A stretch of DNA of 16,779 nt. Origin: Pseudomonadota bacterium. GTDB taxonomy: Bacteria; Pseudomonadota; Gammaproteobacteria; Burkholderiales; SG8-39. The notes under the pieces are model-generated. The model made no database searches. It worked only from the letters and a program-made list of their open reading frames with translations, and was not told where the DNA came from. Below, one piece after another: positions 1 to 6,478 of the stretch; position 1 is the first letter of the stretch, and each line of letters starts with the position of its first letter. A program made the translations under genes and the position numbers. The stretch spans positions 1 to 16,779 of the forward strand of contig JAJZUN010000009.1 of assembly GCA_021848555.1 (NCBI GenBank), given 5' to 3'.

Positions 1-1
1 C

Positions 2-208
2 GTCCTTTCTGGGCTGCCGTGGTGGGTAGGACCGCTTCTGCTGGTAGCTGTTGGCCTGACCATTTTACGGCTATTCGGCGATCTACTGTTAGGGCGCCAC
101 GCCAGCGCGCACATGGTAGGCACTCTTGCGGCCGGTGTCGTGACGTTTATTGTCCTGCTTCCGTTCCGTGGGGTCGCAGGTCTAATCCGGATGCTTCGGG
201 GGCGTTGA
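2..208 (+). CDS. C-terminal end of a membrane protein, cut by the window edge
   Basis: Reading from base 2 gives 68 residues ending at a TGA (206-208), with no start codon inside the window. The translation has two clear hydrophobic helices, one around WVGPLLLVAVGLTILRLFG and one around MVGTLAAGVVTFIVLLPF, followed by a short basic tail ending RMLRGR. That amphipathic, basic-tailed pattern suits the end of an inner-membrane protein much better than the Arg/Ser/Cys-rich translation of the competing frame. I do not recognise the family. It reads in the same direction as the gene at 386 and could be an upstream member of that cluster, but 177 bases separate them. The call rests on hydrophobicity and an open frame only. 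Confidence 0.5.
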   Translation, partial: VLSGLPWWVGPLLLVAVGLTILRLFGDLLLGRHASAHMVGTLAAGVVTFIVLLPFRGVAGLIRMLRGR

Positions 209-385
209 ACAACTGCGTAAGCCAGGCAAGTTCCGCCGCAGATTTTGCGGGCGCTGGCGGCGCAGGGTGCTCGTAGCGATCGCTTCGCACCCGTGCATGT
301 GTTTTCAGTTAAAAATCTCCGTAACTGAAGCGTTATCTAGGAAAGCACACTGGCTAACCTTGATGAACGCTGACGGAGAGCACGA

Positions 386-1123
386 ATGATCCCCCAAAGC
401 TTCTTTGCAATCGCACTCGCTGCCGCCTTCGCTGTCGCCGGCTGCGGAGAGCGGCTGACCTCCGATGGCGCGCCACGCGTCACCAGCCTAGCCGCAACGG
501 AGCCAGTCGTAACACCTGCCGAGCCGCGCTTCATCGTAGTTGGCGTTGACCGCACCGAATCGTGGGAACGGATGACGCGTCCTGCTCTTGCCCTCGCCGA
601 GCAAACGCTGCGCGTGTCGCGGCCTCGGGACGAGCTGCTTTTCCGATGGATTTCGGACCGGTCGTATCGCAGCGACGAGGCATTTGCGCACATAAAGCTC
701 CCGGCGATATCGACTGGAACTGGCAACCCGTTCGATCGGCGCGAAAAACAGGCACTCGATCTCGCCAATAATCGATTCCGTGCGGAGGCCAAGAAGGGTA
801 TTGACACGATACGCGCGCAGCACCCGGAAGGGCCTACTACCTCGACAGATATCCCCGGCTTCCTTGCCGCCGCAGCCGAGCAATTTTCGGCAACCCCGGC
901 CGGCTATCGAAAGGTGCTCGTAATCATCAGTGATATGGAGGACAACCGAAACTATAAGGTGCGCCCTGATCTGAGCAGTGTCGAGGTGCAGATCTACTTG
1001 ATGGTGATCAGCGAGCATCCGGATCCGGCCCAGGGCGAGCGGCTAAAAACTCAATGGACAGCGTTCCTCAAAAAATGCGGCGCCGCCAGCGTTACGTTTA
1101 TGTCCGCTTCCTCAGTGAGGTAA
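386..1123 (+). CDS. von Willebrand A-like lipoprotein
   Basis: This 245-residue protein starts with a lipoprotein signal: hydrophobic residues 5-18, then the lipobox VAGC with Cys20 as the predicted lipidated residue. It is therefore expected in the periplasm, anchored to a membrane. From about residue 48 it resembles a von Willebrand A fold. A hydrophobic strand leads into D55-R-T57-E-S59, a DxTxS variant of the metal-ion-dependent adhesion site. T154/D155 may supply the second metal loop, and strand KVLVIISD with D183 and D186 the third. Such domains usually mediate metal-dependent protein contacts. GGAG at 375-378 sits well ahead of the ATG. The next gene begins 6 bases after the stop, so the two are probably co-transcribed. 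The lipoprotein call is firm; the vWA call is from motifs only. Confidence 0.75.
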   Translation: MIPQSFFAIALAAAFAVAGCGERLTSDGAPRVTSLAATEPVVTPAEPRFIVVGVDRTESWERMTRPALALAEQTLRVSRPRDELLFRWISDRSYRSDEAFAHIKLPAISTGTGNPFDRREKQALDLANNRFRAEAKKGIDTIRAQHPEGPTTSTDIPGFLAAAAEQFSATPAGYRKVLVIISDMEDNRNYKVRPDLSSVEVQIYLMVISEHPDPAQGERLKTQWTAFLKKCGAASVTFMSASSVR

Positions 1124-1129
1124 TCCAGT

Positions 1130-2299
1130 ATGAGCATCGCGCTAGTTGCCGTCATCACTATTGCAGCCATGCTCCTGACCGGTTTTTTCCATCAGAGCGT
1201 GCGGCGCTTCATTCTGGGATTTCTTGCAAGGCCATGCCAGATGGCGATGGCGGCGCGCGACGCGTTCTGGAGGTGGTCCCGGCAAACCGGCGAGTGGATT
1301 GGTACCGTCCGACAGGCCGAAGGGATGGCTGCGCCGGCCGACTTCGTCCAGCGAAGTGTCGGGGCGGTGTGCTACATAACGTTTCTAGCGGTTTTTCTGC
1401 TGAATGAGACTCACGTGGGTCTCTTGACCTGGAGCCCCGCACTCGGATTGGCAGGAGGCAGCCTGGAGAAGTGGTTACCTGCCTCGGCCATCGGGATCGT
1501 AATGGCAACGGGAGTTGTTTTCGCTGGCATATTGGCGGCGCTAATCGCGACCGATGTCGCTGGCAAGACCAACCTGGCACCGTGGAACAGGATCAGGAGC
1601 ACGCGCATGCTCCGCGTGGCATTGATTTTCTACGGTTTTCTAATTTTGGCAGTCGTTATAGCTCTTGCGCAGCACCGGATCGATGGCCTCCAATCGATGT
1701 CCATTCAGACCGCGGCTCCCGCAGGCGAGAGTACTGTCGATACGGTCGATCAGGTCGCCACCCGAAACGAGGACAGCATTAGTCTGTCCAATTTGCAAGC
1801 TTCATCTACGCGGGACATTTCAGAGCAGGTCATGCTCACCGGGCACGCGGTGTTGATGTTGATCTCTGCGTCAGCGGCTGGATGGGGATTGATAGGAGCC
1901 CCAATGATTACGCTACTGCTGCTGGCTCAGGTATTCCGTGGAGTATGTCAAATCCTGAGTTGGCCTTTTACCTTCGTCGACTTGGTTATCAACTGGGTGG
2001 GGCAGGCGATCCTCAACCTGTATGACTTCATTACCCGGGCCTGCCTGCTGCTCGCGCGACCGATTGCGCAACGATTTTTCCCTGGCGTGACGGACGTAGA
2101 CTTGCCGGTTGGCGATATCAATCCGCAAGTTACCCCTGCGGCCATCGCGATTGCGGACACCGGCCCGCAGGTGCAGCCGCATCTCGGAGATCCATTCTCT
2201 CCGCCGCCTTCAGATGGCCCAGCTGCCGGGACGGGTGGACATATTATTGATATCACGCCGGAACCAGCAGCTCCATCCAGCAATTGGAAGCCCTATTGA
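1130..2299 (+). CDS. multi-pass membrane protein with proline-rich C-terminal tail
   Basis: The protein has 389 residues and at least five hydrophobic segments, at roughly residues 3-20, 76-93, 117-140, 161-181 and 234-268 (the last long enough for two helices). More amphipathic stretches lie near 271-315. The loop at about 183-232 is polar and rich in Ser, Thr, Asp and Gln, as in a soluble connector. The tail from about 335 is disordered-looking and rich in Pro and Gly (FSPPPSDGP). I do not recognise the family. It follows the lipoprotein by 6 bases; GAGG near 1116-1119 may serve as its ribosome site. Its position suggests a membrane partner linking the periplasmic lipoprotein to the cytosolic ATPase encoded downstream, which is inference from order alone. 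Confidence 0.75.
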   Translation: MSIALVAVITIAAMLLTGFFHQSVRRFILGFLARPCQMAMAARDAFWRWSRQTGEWIGTVRQAEGMAAPADFVQRSVGAVCYITFLAVFLLNETHVGLLTWSPALGLAGGSLEKWLPASAIGIVMATGVVFAGILAALIATDVAGKTNLAPWNRIRSTRMLRVALIFYGFLILAVVIALAQHRIDGLQSMSIQTAAPAGESTVDTVDQVATRNEDSISLSNLQASSTRDISEQVMLTGHAVLMLISASAAGWGLIGAPMITLLLLAQVFRGVCQILSWPFTFVDLVINWVGQAILNLYDFITRACLLLARPIAQRFFPGVTDVDLPVGDINPQVTPAAIAIADTGPQVQPHLGDPFSPPPSDGPAAGTGGHIIDITPEPAAPSSNWKPY

Positions 2300-2329
2300 A
2301 AAACCCCGCTTCATTTTTCGTTAACACAG

Positions 2330-2335
2330 TATAAA
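2330..2335 (+). promoter_or_regulatory. possible -10 element (TATAAA) ahead of the 2367 gene
   Basis: The 67-base gap after the 2299 stop is AT-richer than its surroundings and holds TATAAA, a 5/6 match to the sigma-70 -10 consensus. No convincing -35 lies at 16-18 bases upstream; only weak sequences such as CTTCAT are near. It could be an internal promoter for the last three genes of the cluster or chance. Confidence 0.25.
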
Positions 2336-2366
2336 CCTCAAACGCCAACGACGGAGAACTGACCAA

Positions 2367-3134
2367 ATGTCCGAGTACAGCAGCTACAGCTACGAGTACG
2401 AGCCTCGCGTCTCACGCAACGAAATCGCACACGCGGCCGGCTTAGCCGCCAGCGAGCCGTTAAGTGCAACCGCGACGGTGGGCCTCGCCGCAGGAATCGC
2501 CGTCTTGGGAGTCGCCGCCATGGGCGTCGCGGCGTTGTATCGTTCCGTGCAGGACAGGGCGCAGCAACTCGAGGCAAATCGACTCCGAGCGCCGGAGGCA
2601 TGGCTCGGAGCTATTCAATCGGAGCCTCTTGTCCGAGCCGCGGTCGAGCGAGAAATGCCGGAACTTGTGCGCCTTCAAGCTGACGACTGCCGCCTCGCCG
2701 ATGCACTTCCCCGCCTTCAGCAAGCGATAGCGCGGTCCCGCGACCATCTTCTTGGCGCGGAAGCGTCGGTGCTCCACGGCCACATGACCGCGTCGCTTAC
2801 GGAAATGGGATATTCGATGCGCCAGCCGCGAAGAGCCCCAACTGACTGCGTGATTGTACACGCCACGAAAAGCGACGGCACGGCGTTGTCGATCAGACTC
2901 ACGCCCAAGTCTGGGCGGGTCGAGTGCGATCTTTCCGGATTCCACGGAAACAACTGCGTCGATGAGCGGGCGCGTTTTGAAGATGCACTTCGCCGGCGTG
3001 GAGTAATGCTGACACACCGGACTCGGCAGCGGCACGGCCTGGTCGCCGGCGGCGCGCTCGCCGCACAAGTGCGGCACGAGGTTTCCAACGAATCCGCTCA
3101 ACGTATCCGGCCTGCGATAAAGCAGCGGGCGTAG
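2367..3134 (+). CDS. single-helix membrane protein with DUF2997-like C-terminal region
   Basis: This 255-residue protein opens with an unusual Tyr/Ser/Glu-rich leader (SEYSSYSYEYEP), then one Ala/Gly-rich hydrophobic segment at about 36-57. A helical charged region follows at about 60-135, with coiled-coil potential. Residues 138-213 look like a small alpha/beta domain: an MTASLTEMGY helix, strands around CVIVHATK and ALSIRLTP, then a GxxGxxC stretch (G191, G194, C197) and a helix ending RRRG. The strand-GxxGxxC-helix pattern resembles DUF2997, which I recall being encoded beside Ycf46-type ATPases. That fits the neighbour at 3145 but the match is by eye. GGAG at 2353-2356 supports this start. 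The AAA+ gene follows after 10 bases. Confidence 0.65.
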   Translation: MSEYSSYSYEYEPRVSRNEIAHAAGLAASEPLSATATVGLAAGIAVLGVAAMGVAALYRSVQDRAQQLEANRLRAPEAWLGAIQSEPLVRAAVEREMPELVRLQADDCRLADALPRLQQAIARSRDHLLGAEASVLHGHMTASLTEMGYSMRQPRRAPTDCVIVHATKSDGTALSIRLTPKSGRVECDLSGFHGNNCVDERARFEDALRRRGVMLTHRTRQRHGLVAGGALAAQVRHEVSNESAQRIRPAIKQRA

Positions 3135-3144
3135 AGACTTCGAT

Positions 3145-4929
3145 ATGCCATGTCCTAATTGGATTACTGCACTTGAGCAGGTCAAGGCTGCCGGCCTTGC
3201 CGGAGTGGTACTCTCGTTCAACACAGGAGACCGGGTTTTCGCGGAACGCGCCGGTCAGTCCACCGTTGCCAGTCTGAAGTATTTTCTCGCTTCCAAATAC
3301 TGTGCCGACGGTTTCAGCGTCGGCTATTTCAGCCTCGCGTCTGGAATGACAGATTTAGCGCCGCCGGGGGCACCGTCCGGCCGGTCTTCACCGTTCGCGC
3401 GGCTGCAGGGGACCGAAAATCCCGTGCACGCGTTCCGGGCGGCGGAATCAGTTCTCAAAGATAGTCGAGCACGCTCGATTCTAGTGGTGGACTATGCCGA
3501 GCATATTGCCGCAGCAACACCGCATGGCGCGTCTAACGATGCGCTCGCAGTGCTCGAAACGCTGCACGCATGGAGTACCGATGACGATATCCGGCGTTCC
3601 GGTAACTTTATCGTCCTCATCTGCCGCGAGGGCGCGCTGCACCCTTTGCTGCGGCATGGATCGGGATTTCGCGAAATCACGATAGACCTGCCTGACACGG
3701 AATCCCGCCGTGCGTTCACCGAATTCCTTCTCGCGGCACGTGAGCGCGGACTTCAGCAGCGGCTAGGTGTGCTTGAGGCGACATTTCCGGTGTCGGACTT
3801 TGCCTCTGCAAGCGGTGGAATGCGCCTGATCGATATCGAGAACTTGCTTCTCGATGCGGCAGCCCGCGGGCAGCCTGTGAATCGCGACGCGGTACGTACG
3901 CGCAAGCGTCACGCAATCAGCCAGCTTTGCCACGACGTGCTGGAGGTGATCGAACCAACCGAGGGTTTCGAGAGCGTTGCTGGCTGCCGGGCAGCCAAAG
4001 GGTACTTTTCGAGGGCAATCGCGCCGCTGTGGCGCAAGGGTCACGGCAGCCTTCCGCAAGGCGTGTTGTTGGCCGGGGTGCCGGGTTCCGGGAAGAGTTT
4101 CCTTATCAAGGCGCTTGCGAAGGAGCTTTCGGCTCCATGCCTCGTGCTACGTGGCGTTCGCTCGCCGTGGGTTGGGGAAAGCGAACGGAATCTTGACCGT
4201 GTCCTGCAGGTGGCCACACAACTTGCACCGTGCCTGCTTTGGACCGACGAGTTGGATCAGCAAGGCATGGGTGAACGTGCATCAGGTCCCCAAGGTGATT
4301 CCGGGGTCAACCAGCGAATGCTTGGTCGTCTGCTCGAATTCTTCGGCGACTCAAGCGTGCGCGGACGAATCCTTTGGGTCGCCACGACCAATCGTCCTGA
4401 TCTGCTGGATATTGCGATCCGGGACAGGTTTTCTATCAAGATTCCATTCCTGCATCCTTCGGCTCAAGAAAGATCAGAACTACTGCCGATGCTTGCAAAG
4501 CAGGTGGGGCGCGGCCTCGCGCCGGGCGTCGACTGCGCACGCTTCGCACAGGGCGACGGGCTCGAGATGCTCAGTGTTCGATCACTGCAGGAAATCGTCG
4601 TGTGGGCAGGCACGCTGGCAGATATTGACGGACAGGCACCCGGCGCGCTGATCGACAATGCGCACCTTGATCGGGCGCTGGCCGATTACAAGCCGGGTTT
4701 CGATCCCATCGAACAGGAGCTTATCGCACTGAATTCGCTACGCATGACGAGCTTTAATTCCCTCTTGCCGTGGGTTGGGTTCGAAGGGTTCGATCGCGCG
4801 CGCGCAGAGTTCCCGGGCTATGTAGCCGAAATGATCGATCGCGATTCCGGCCGGCTGGATCCACTCAAACTCGAGCGTCGGATCGTCCAACTACAGCAGC
4901 TCCATGCGGGCCGGCGTGCTCTGCAATGA
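3145..4929 (+). CDS. AAA+ ATPase, Ycf46-like with degenerate N-terminal module
   Basis: The 594-residue protein has one complete AAA+ module at about 270-520. Its Walker A is GVPGSGKS (311-318, Lys317) and Walker B is LLWTDE (364-369, D368/E369). A pore-loop-like WVGESE lies at 342-347, sensor 1 is TTN (414-416), and the arginine finger is probably R428 in IRDRF. The aromatic WVG loop suggests that it threads or remodels protein substrates. Residues 1-260 look like a second, decayed module: SILVVDYAE (111-119) sits where Walker B would be, and FIVLICREG...ITIDLPD (155-184) resembles the sensor strand, but no P-loop is seen. This two-part layout recalls Ycf46-family ATPases. The last 80 residues are helical. 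The stop overlaps the next start (ATGA, 4926-4929). Substrate unknown. Confidence 0.88.
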   Translation: MPCPNWITALEQVKAAGLAGVVLSFNTGDRVFAERAGQSTVASLKYFLASKYCADGFSVGYFSLASGMTDLAPPGAPSGRSSPFARLQGTENPVHAFRAAESVLKDSRARSILVVDYAEHIAAATPHGASNDALAVLETLHAWSTDDDIRRSGNFIVLICREGALHPLLRHGSGFREITIDLPDTESRRAFTEFLLAARERGLQQRLGVLEATFPVSDFASASGGMRLIDIENLLLDAAARGQPVNRDAVRTRKRHAISQLCHDVLEVIEPTEGFESVAGCRAAKGYFSRAIAPLWRKGHGSLPQGVLLAGVPGSGKSFLIKALAKELSAPCLVLRGVRSPWVGESERNLDRVLQVATQLAPCLLWTDELDQQGMGERASGPQGDSGVNQRMLGRLLEFFGDSSVRGRILWVATTNRPDLLDIAIRDRFSIKIPFLHPSAQERSELLPMLAKQVGRGLAPGVDCARFAQGDGLEMLSVRSLQEIVVWAGTLADIDGQAPGALIDNAHLDRALADYKPGFDPIEQELIALNSLRMTSFNSLLPWVGFEGFDRARAEFPGYVAEMIDRDSGRLDPLKLERRIVQLQQLHAGRRALQ

Positions 4930-6200
4930 CTAACACCGGCCCAATTGTCACGATTGCGGAGGGTGAACCGCACGGTTTGCCGGCAACTGCAATCAGCGAT
5001 GCACTGCGGATGCTGCGCCAAGCTCAAATCAATCGTGACACGCTCGCAGGACTCGATGGAGGGGGGGCTATTGAGTTGTTCGAGAATGCCTTTGCGATCC
5101 TAGTCGGCGCACGCTACGCGCTTGCAGTATCGAGCGGAAGCCTGGCATTAATTGCTTCTCTACTTGCACACGACATCGGTCCCGAAGACGAGGTAATCGT
5201 GTCGCCGTACGGATGGGGTCAGACGGTCGCCGCTGTGCTCTTAGTTGGTGCGACGCCAGTATTCGCTGACATTGATGGTGCTTCCGGCAATCTTGATCCG
5301 GCGACGATCGCCGAATGTATTGGTCCAAAGACACGAGCAGTGCTTGTTACACATGTATTTGGCTGCCCAGCACGGATGCCGGAATTCGAGATCGTGTGTC
5401 GCGAACATGGACTCGCCCTCATTGCGGACGCAGCGCAGGCCCTAGGGGCTACCATAGAATATAAACCGATCGGAGCTTGGGGCGACACTAGTTGCTTCAG
5501 CTTCGGGCGTGCCAAATCGATTACCACGGGCGAAGGAGGTATGGTCACGTGTGATGATCCGGACGTCTATGAGCGTCTATTGCTCGTGTGCCAACATCCG
5601 CTGCGGGCGCTGCGTGAGGTGGAGAGTACTGATCTACGTGCGTCGGTAGGGGAAATAAACCTTAGCGGCAGGCTGTCACCGTTCGCGGCTGCTATCGGAT
5701 ACGCACAGATTGACGAGCTACAGCGCGTGATAGCCGCCCGTGAAGCCGCCGCAGGTAGGATCGCGTCCGCGATGCGAGGTATTCGTCTTCTCCGCGCTCA
5801 GACCACAGACAACATGATACACACGCACGCTTGGCACCGGCTTGTCTTTCGTTTTTGTCAAGAGGAATTTGAGGAGCGCGATCGAAGCGAAGTCATTTCG
5901 CAATTGCGAGCACTCGGCGTTCCGGCCGCCGAAGGCCCGGTTCGTACCCCCATCCATCTTCGTAGCCCTTTTTCTACCGAAGGCGGATGGACGCCACGCG
6001 CGCTGCGGCCTCGGCAAAATCACCCAAGCTGGAGGCGCGGTTCGTGTCCAATCGCCGAGCAGCGCTGCTTCGTGGAAGATCTGCTCATTGAAAGCCCATC
6101 GGGCTGGGGGGCGGCGCCCGCGGTGCGGGTTAACCAGATCGTGGAAGCGATATGGCGAATCCGCGATAATTTCAAGACCACCTCAGATTTTACCTGCTAG
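4926..6200 (+). CDS. DegT/DnrJ/EryC1/StrS-family PLP aminotransferase
   Basis: Starting at the ATG that overlaps the ATPase stop gives 424 residues; the open frame extends further upstream to 4770, but that part lies inside the ATPase gene and lacks homologous character. Family landmarks are in order: phosphate-binding SSGSLAL (69-75), strands EVIVSPY and TPVFADID, ADAAQALGA with D168 for the pyridine nitrogen, and FSFGRAKSITTGEGGMV with the Schiff-base lysine at K197. The C-terminal SCPIAEQ...LLIESP is also typical. All catalytic positions I can check are present. Family members aminate keto-sugars or cyclic ketones using an amino donor such as glutamate. No sugar-nucleotide genes are nearby, so the substrate is unclear. 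Tight coupling to the ATPase suggests a shared pathway. Confidence 0.9.
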   Translation: MTNTGPIVTIAEGEPHGLPATAISDALRMLRQAQINRDTLAGLDGGGAIELFENAFAILVGARYALAVSSGSLALIASLLAHDIGPEDEVIVSPYGWGQTVAAVLLVGATPVFADIDGASGNLDPATIAECIGPKTRAVLVTHVFGCPARMPEFEIVCREHGLALIADAAQALGATIEYKPIGAWGDTSCFSFGRAKSITTGEGGMVTCDDPDVYERLLLVCQHPLRALREVESTDLRASVGEINLSGRLSPFAAAIGYAQIDELQRVIAAREAAAGRIASAMRGIRLLRAQTTDNMIHTHAWHRLVFRFCQEEFEERDRSEVISQLRALGVPAAEGPVRTPIHLRSPFSTEGGWTPRALRPRQNHPSWRRGSCPIAEQRCFVEDLLIESPSGWGAAPAVRVNQIVEAIWRIRDNFKTTSDFTC

Positions 6201-6250
6201 CCAATCTTTAACATGGCTCGTCCGAAAAGCCAATTGCGCGCGGTTCGACA

Positions 6251-6279
6251 AATGGTGTTCCAGTGCACAAGACACCATT
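6251..6279 (+). terminator. stem-loop after the five-gene cluster
   Basis: AATGGTGT (6251-6258) and ACACCATT (6272-6279) form a perfect 8-bp inverted repeat around a 13-base loop, about 50 bases past the aminotransferase stop. There is no T-run after it, so it is not a classic intrinsic terminator. It may end or stabilise the upstream transcript, or be a protein site. Confidence 0.35.
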
Positions 6280-6417
6280 CAAAGTTGGCGCGATGGTGGC
6301 TTGCGCCTATGACAGAAACGGTTTTATCTCGTCGGTGATCGGGAATCGGAATTTACCGTATTGTCGATTGGTTTATTGCACCGGTCCGAACAGCGCTCCG
6401 ATTCGCGTTTAGGGCGT

Positions 6418-6446
6418 TTGCACTGGCTAATAAAGTAAAATATTCC
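6418..6446 (+). promoter_or_regulatory. weak promoter candidate for the A2M-pbpC pair
   Basis: TTGCAC (6418-6423) and TATTCC (6441-6446) are 17 bases apart, in an AT-rich stretch 33 bases before the start codon; TAAAAT at 6436-6441 is an alternative -10. The -10 match is poor (3/6). The gene has no obvious Shine-Dalgarno sequence between here and the ATG at 6479. The call is weak, but a promoter somewhere in this AT-rich gap is expected because two gene groups meet here. Confidence 0.25.
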
Positions 6447-6478
6447 CGACAATTAGAAATACTAAGATCGACACCTCC

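Noticed and set aside
19..276. An 85-codon frame at the left edge
   Set aside because: Its translation is Arg/Ser/Cys-rich with no domain or ribosome site. The overlapping frame from base 2 gives a convincing two-helix membrane-protein end instead.
275..284. AGCGATCGCT palindrome
   Set aside because: It is a short GC-rich palindrome of a type common by chance, with no second copy or neighbouring motif.
488..1018. A 176-codon antisense frame
   Set aside because: It is opposite the lipoprotein gene, which has a lipobox, a ribosome site and vWA-like motifs; the antisense product has none.
6213..6338. A possible 41-residue peptide starting MARPKSQ
   Set aside because: No Shine-Dalgarno sequence, random-looking composition, and it contains the 6251-6279 stem-loop.
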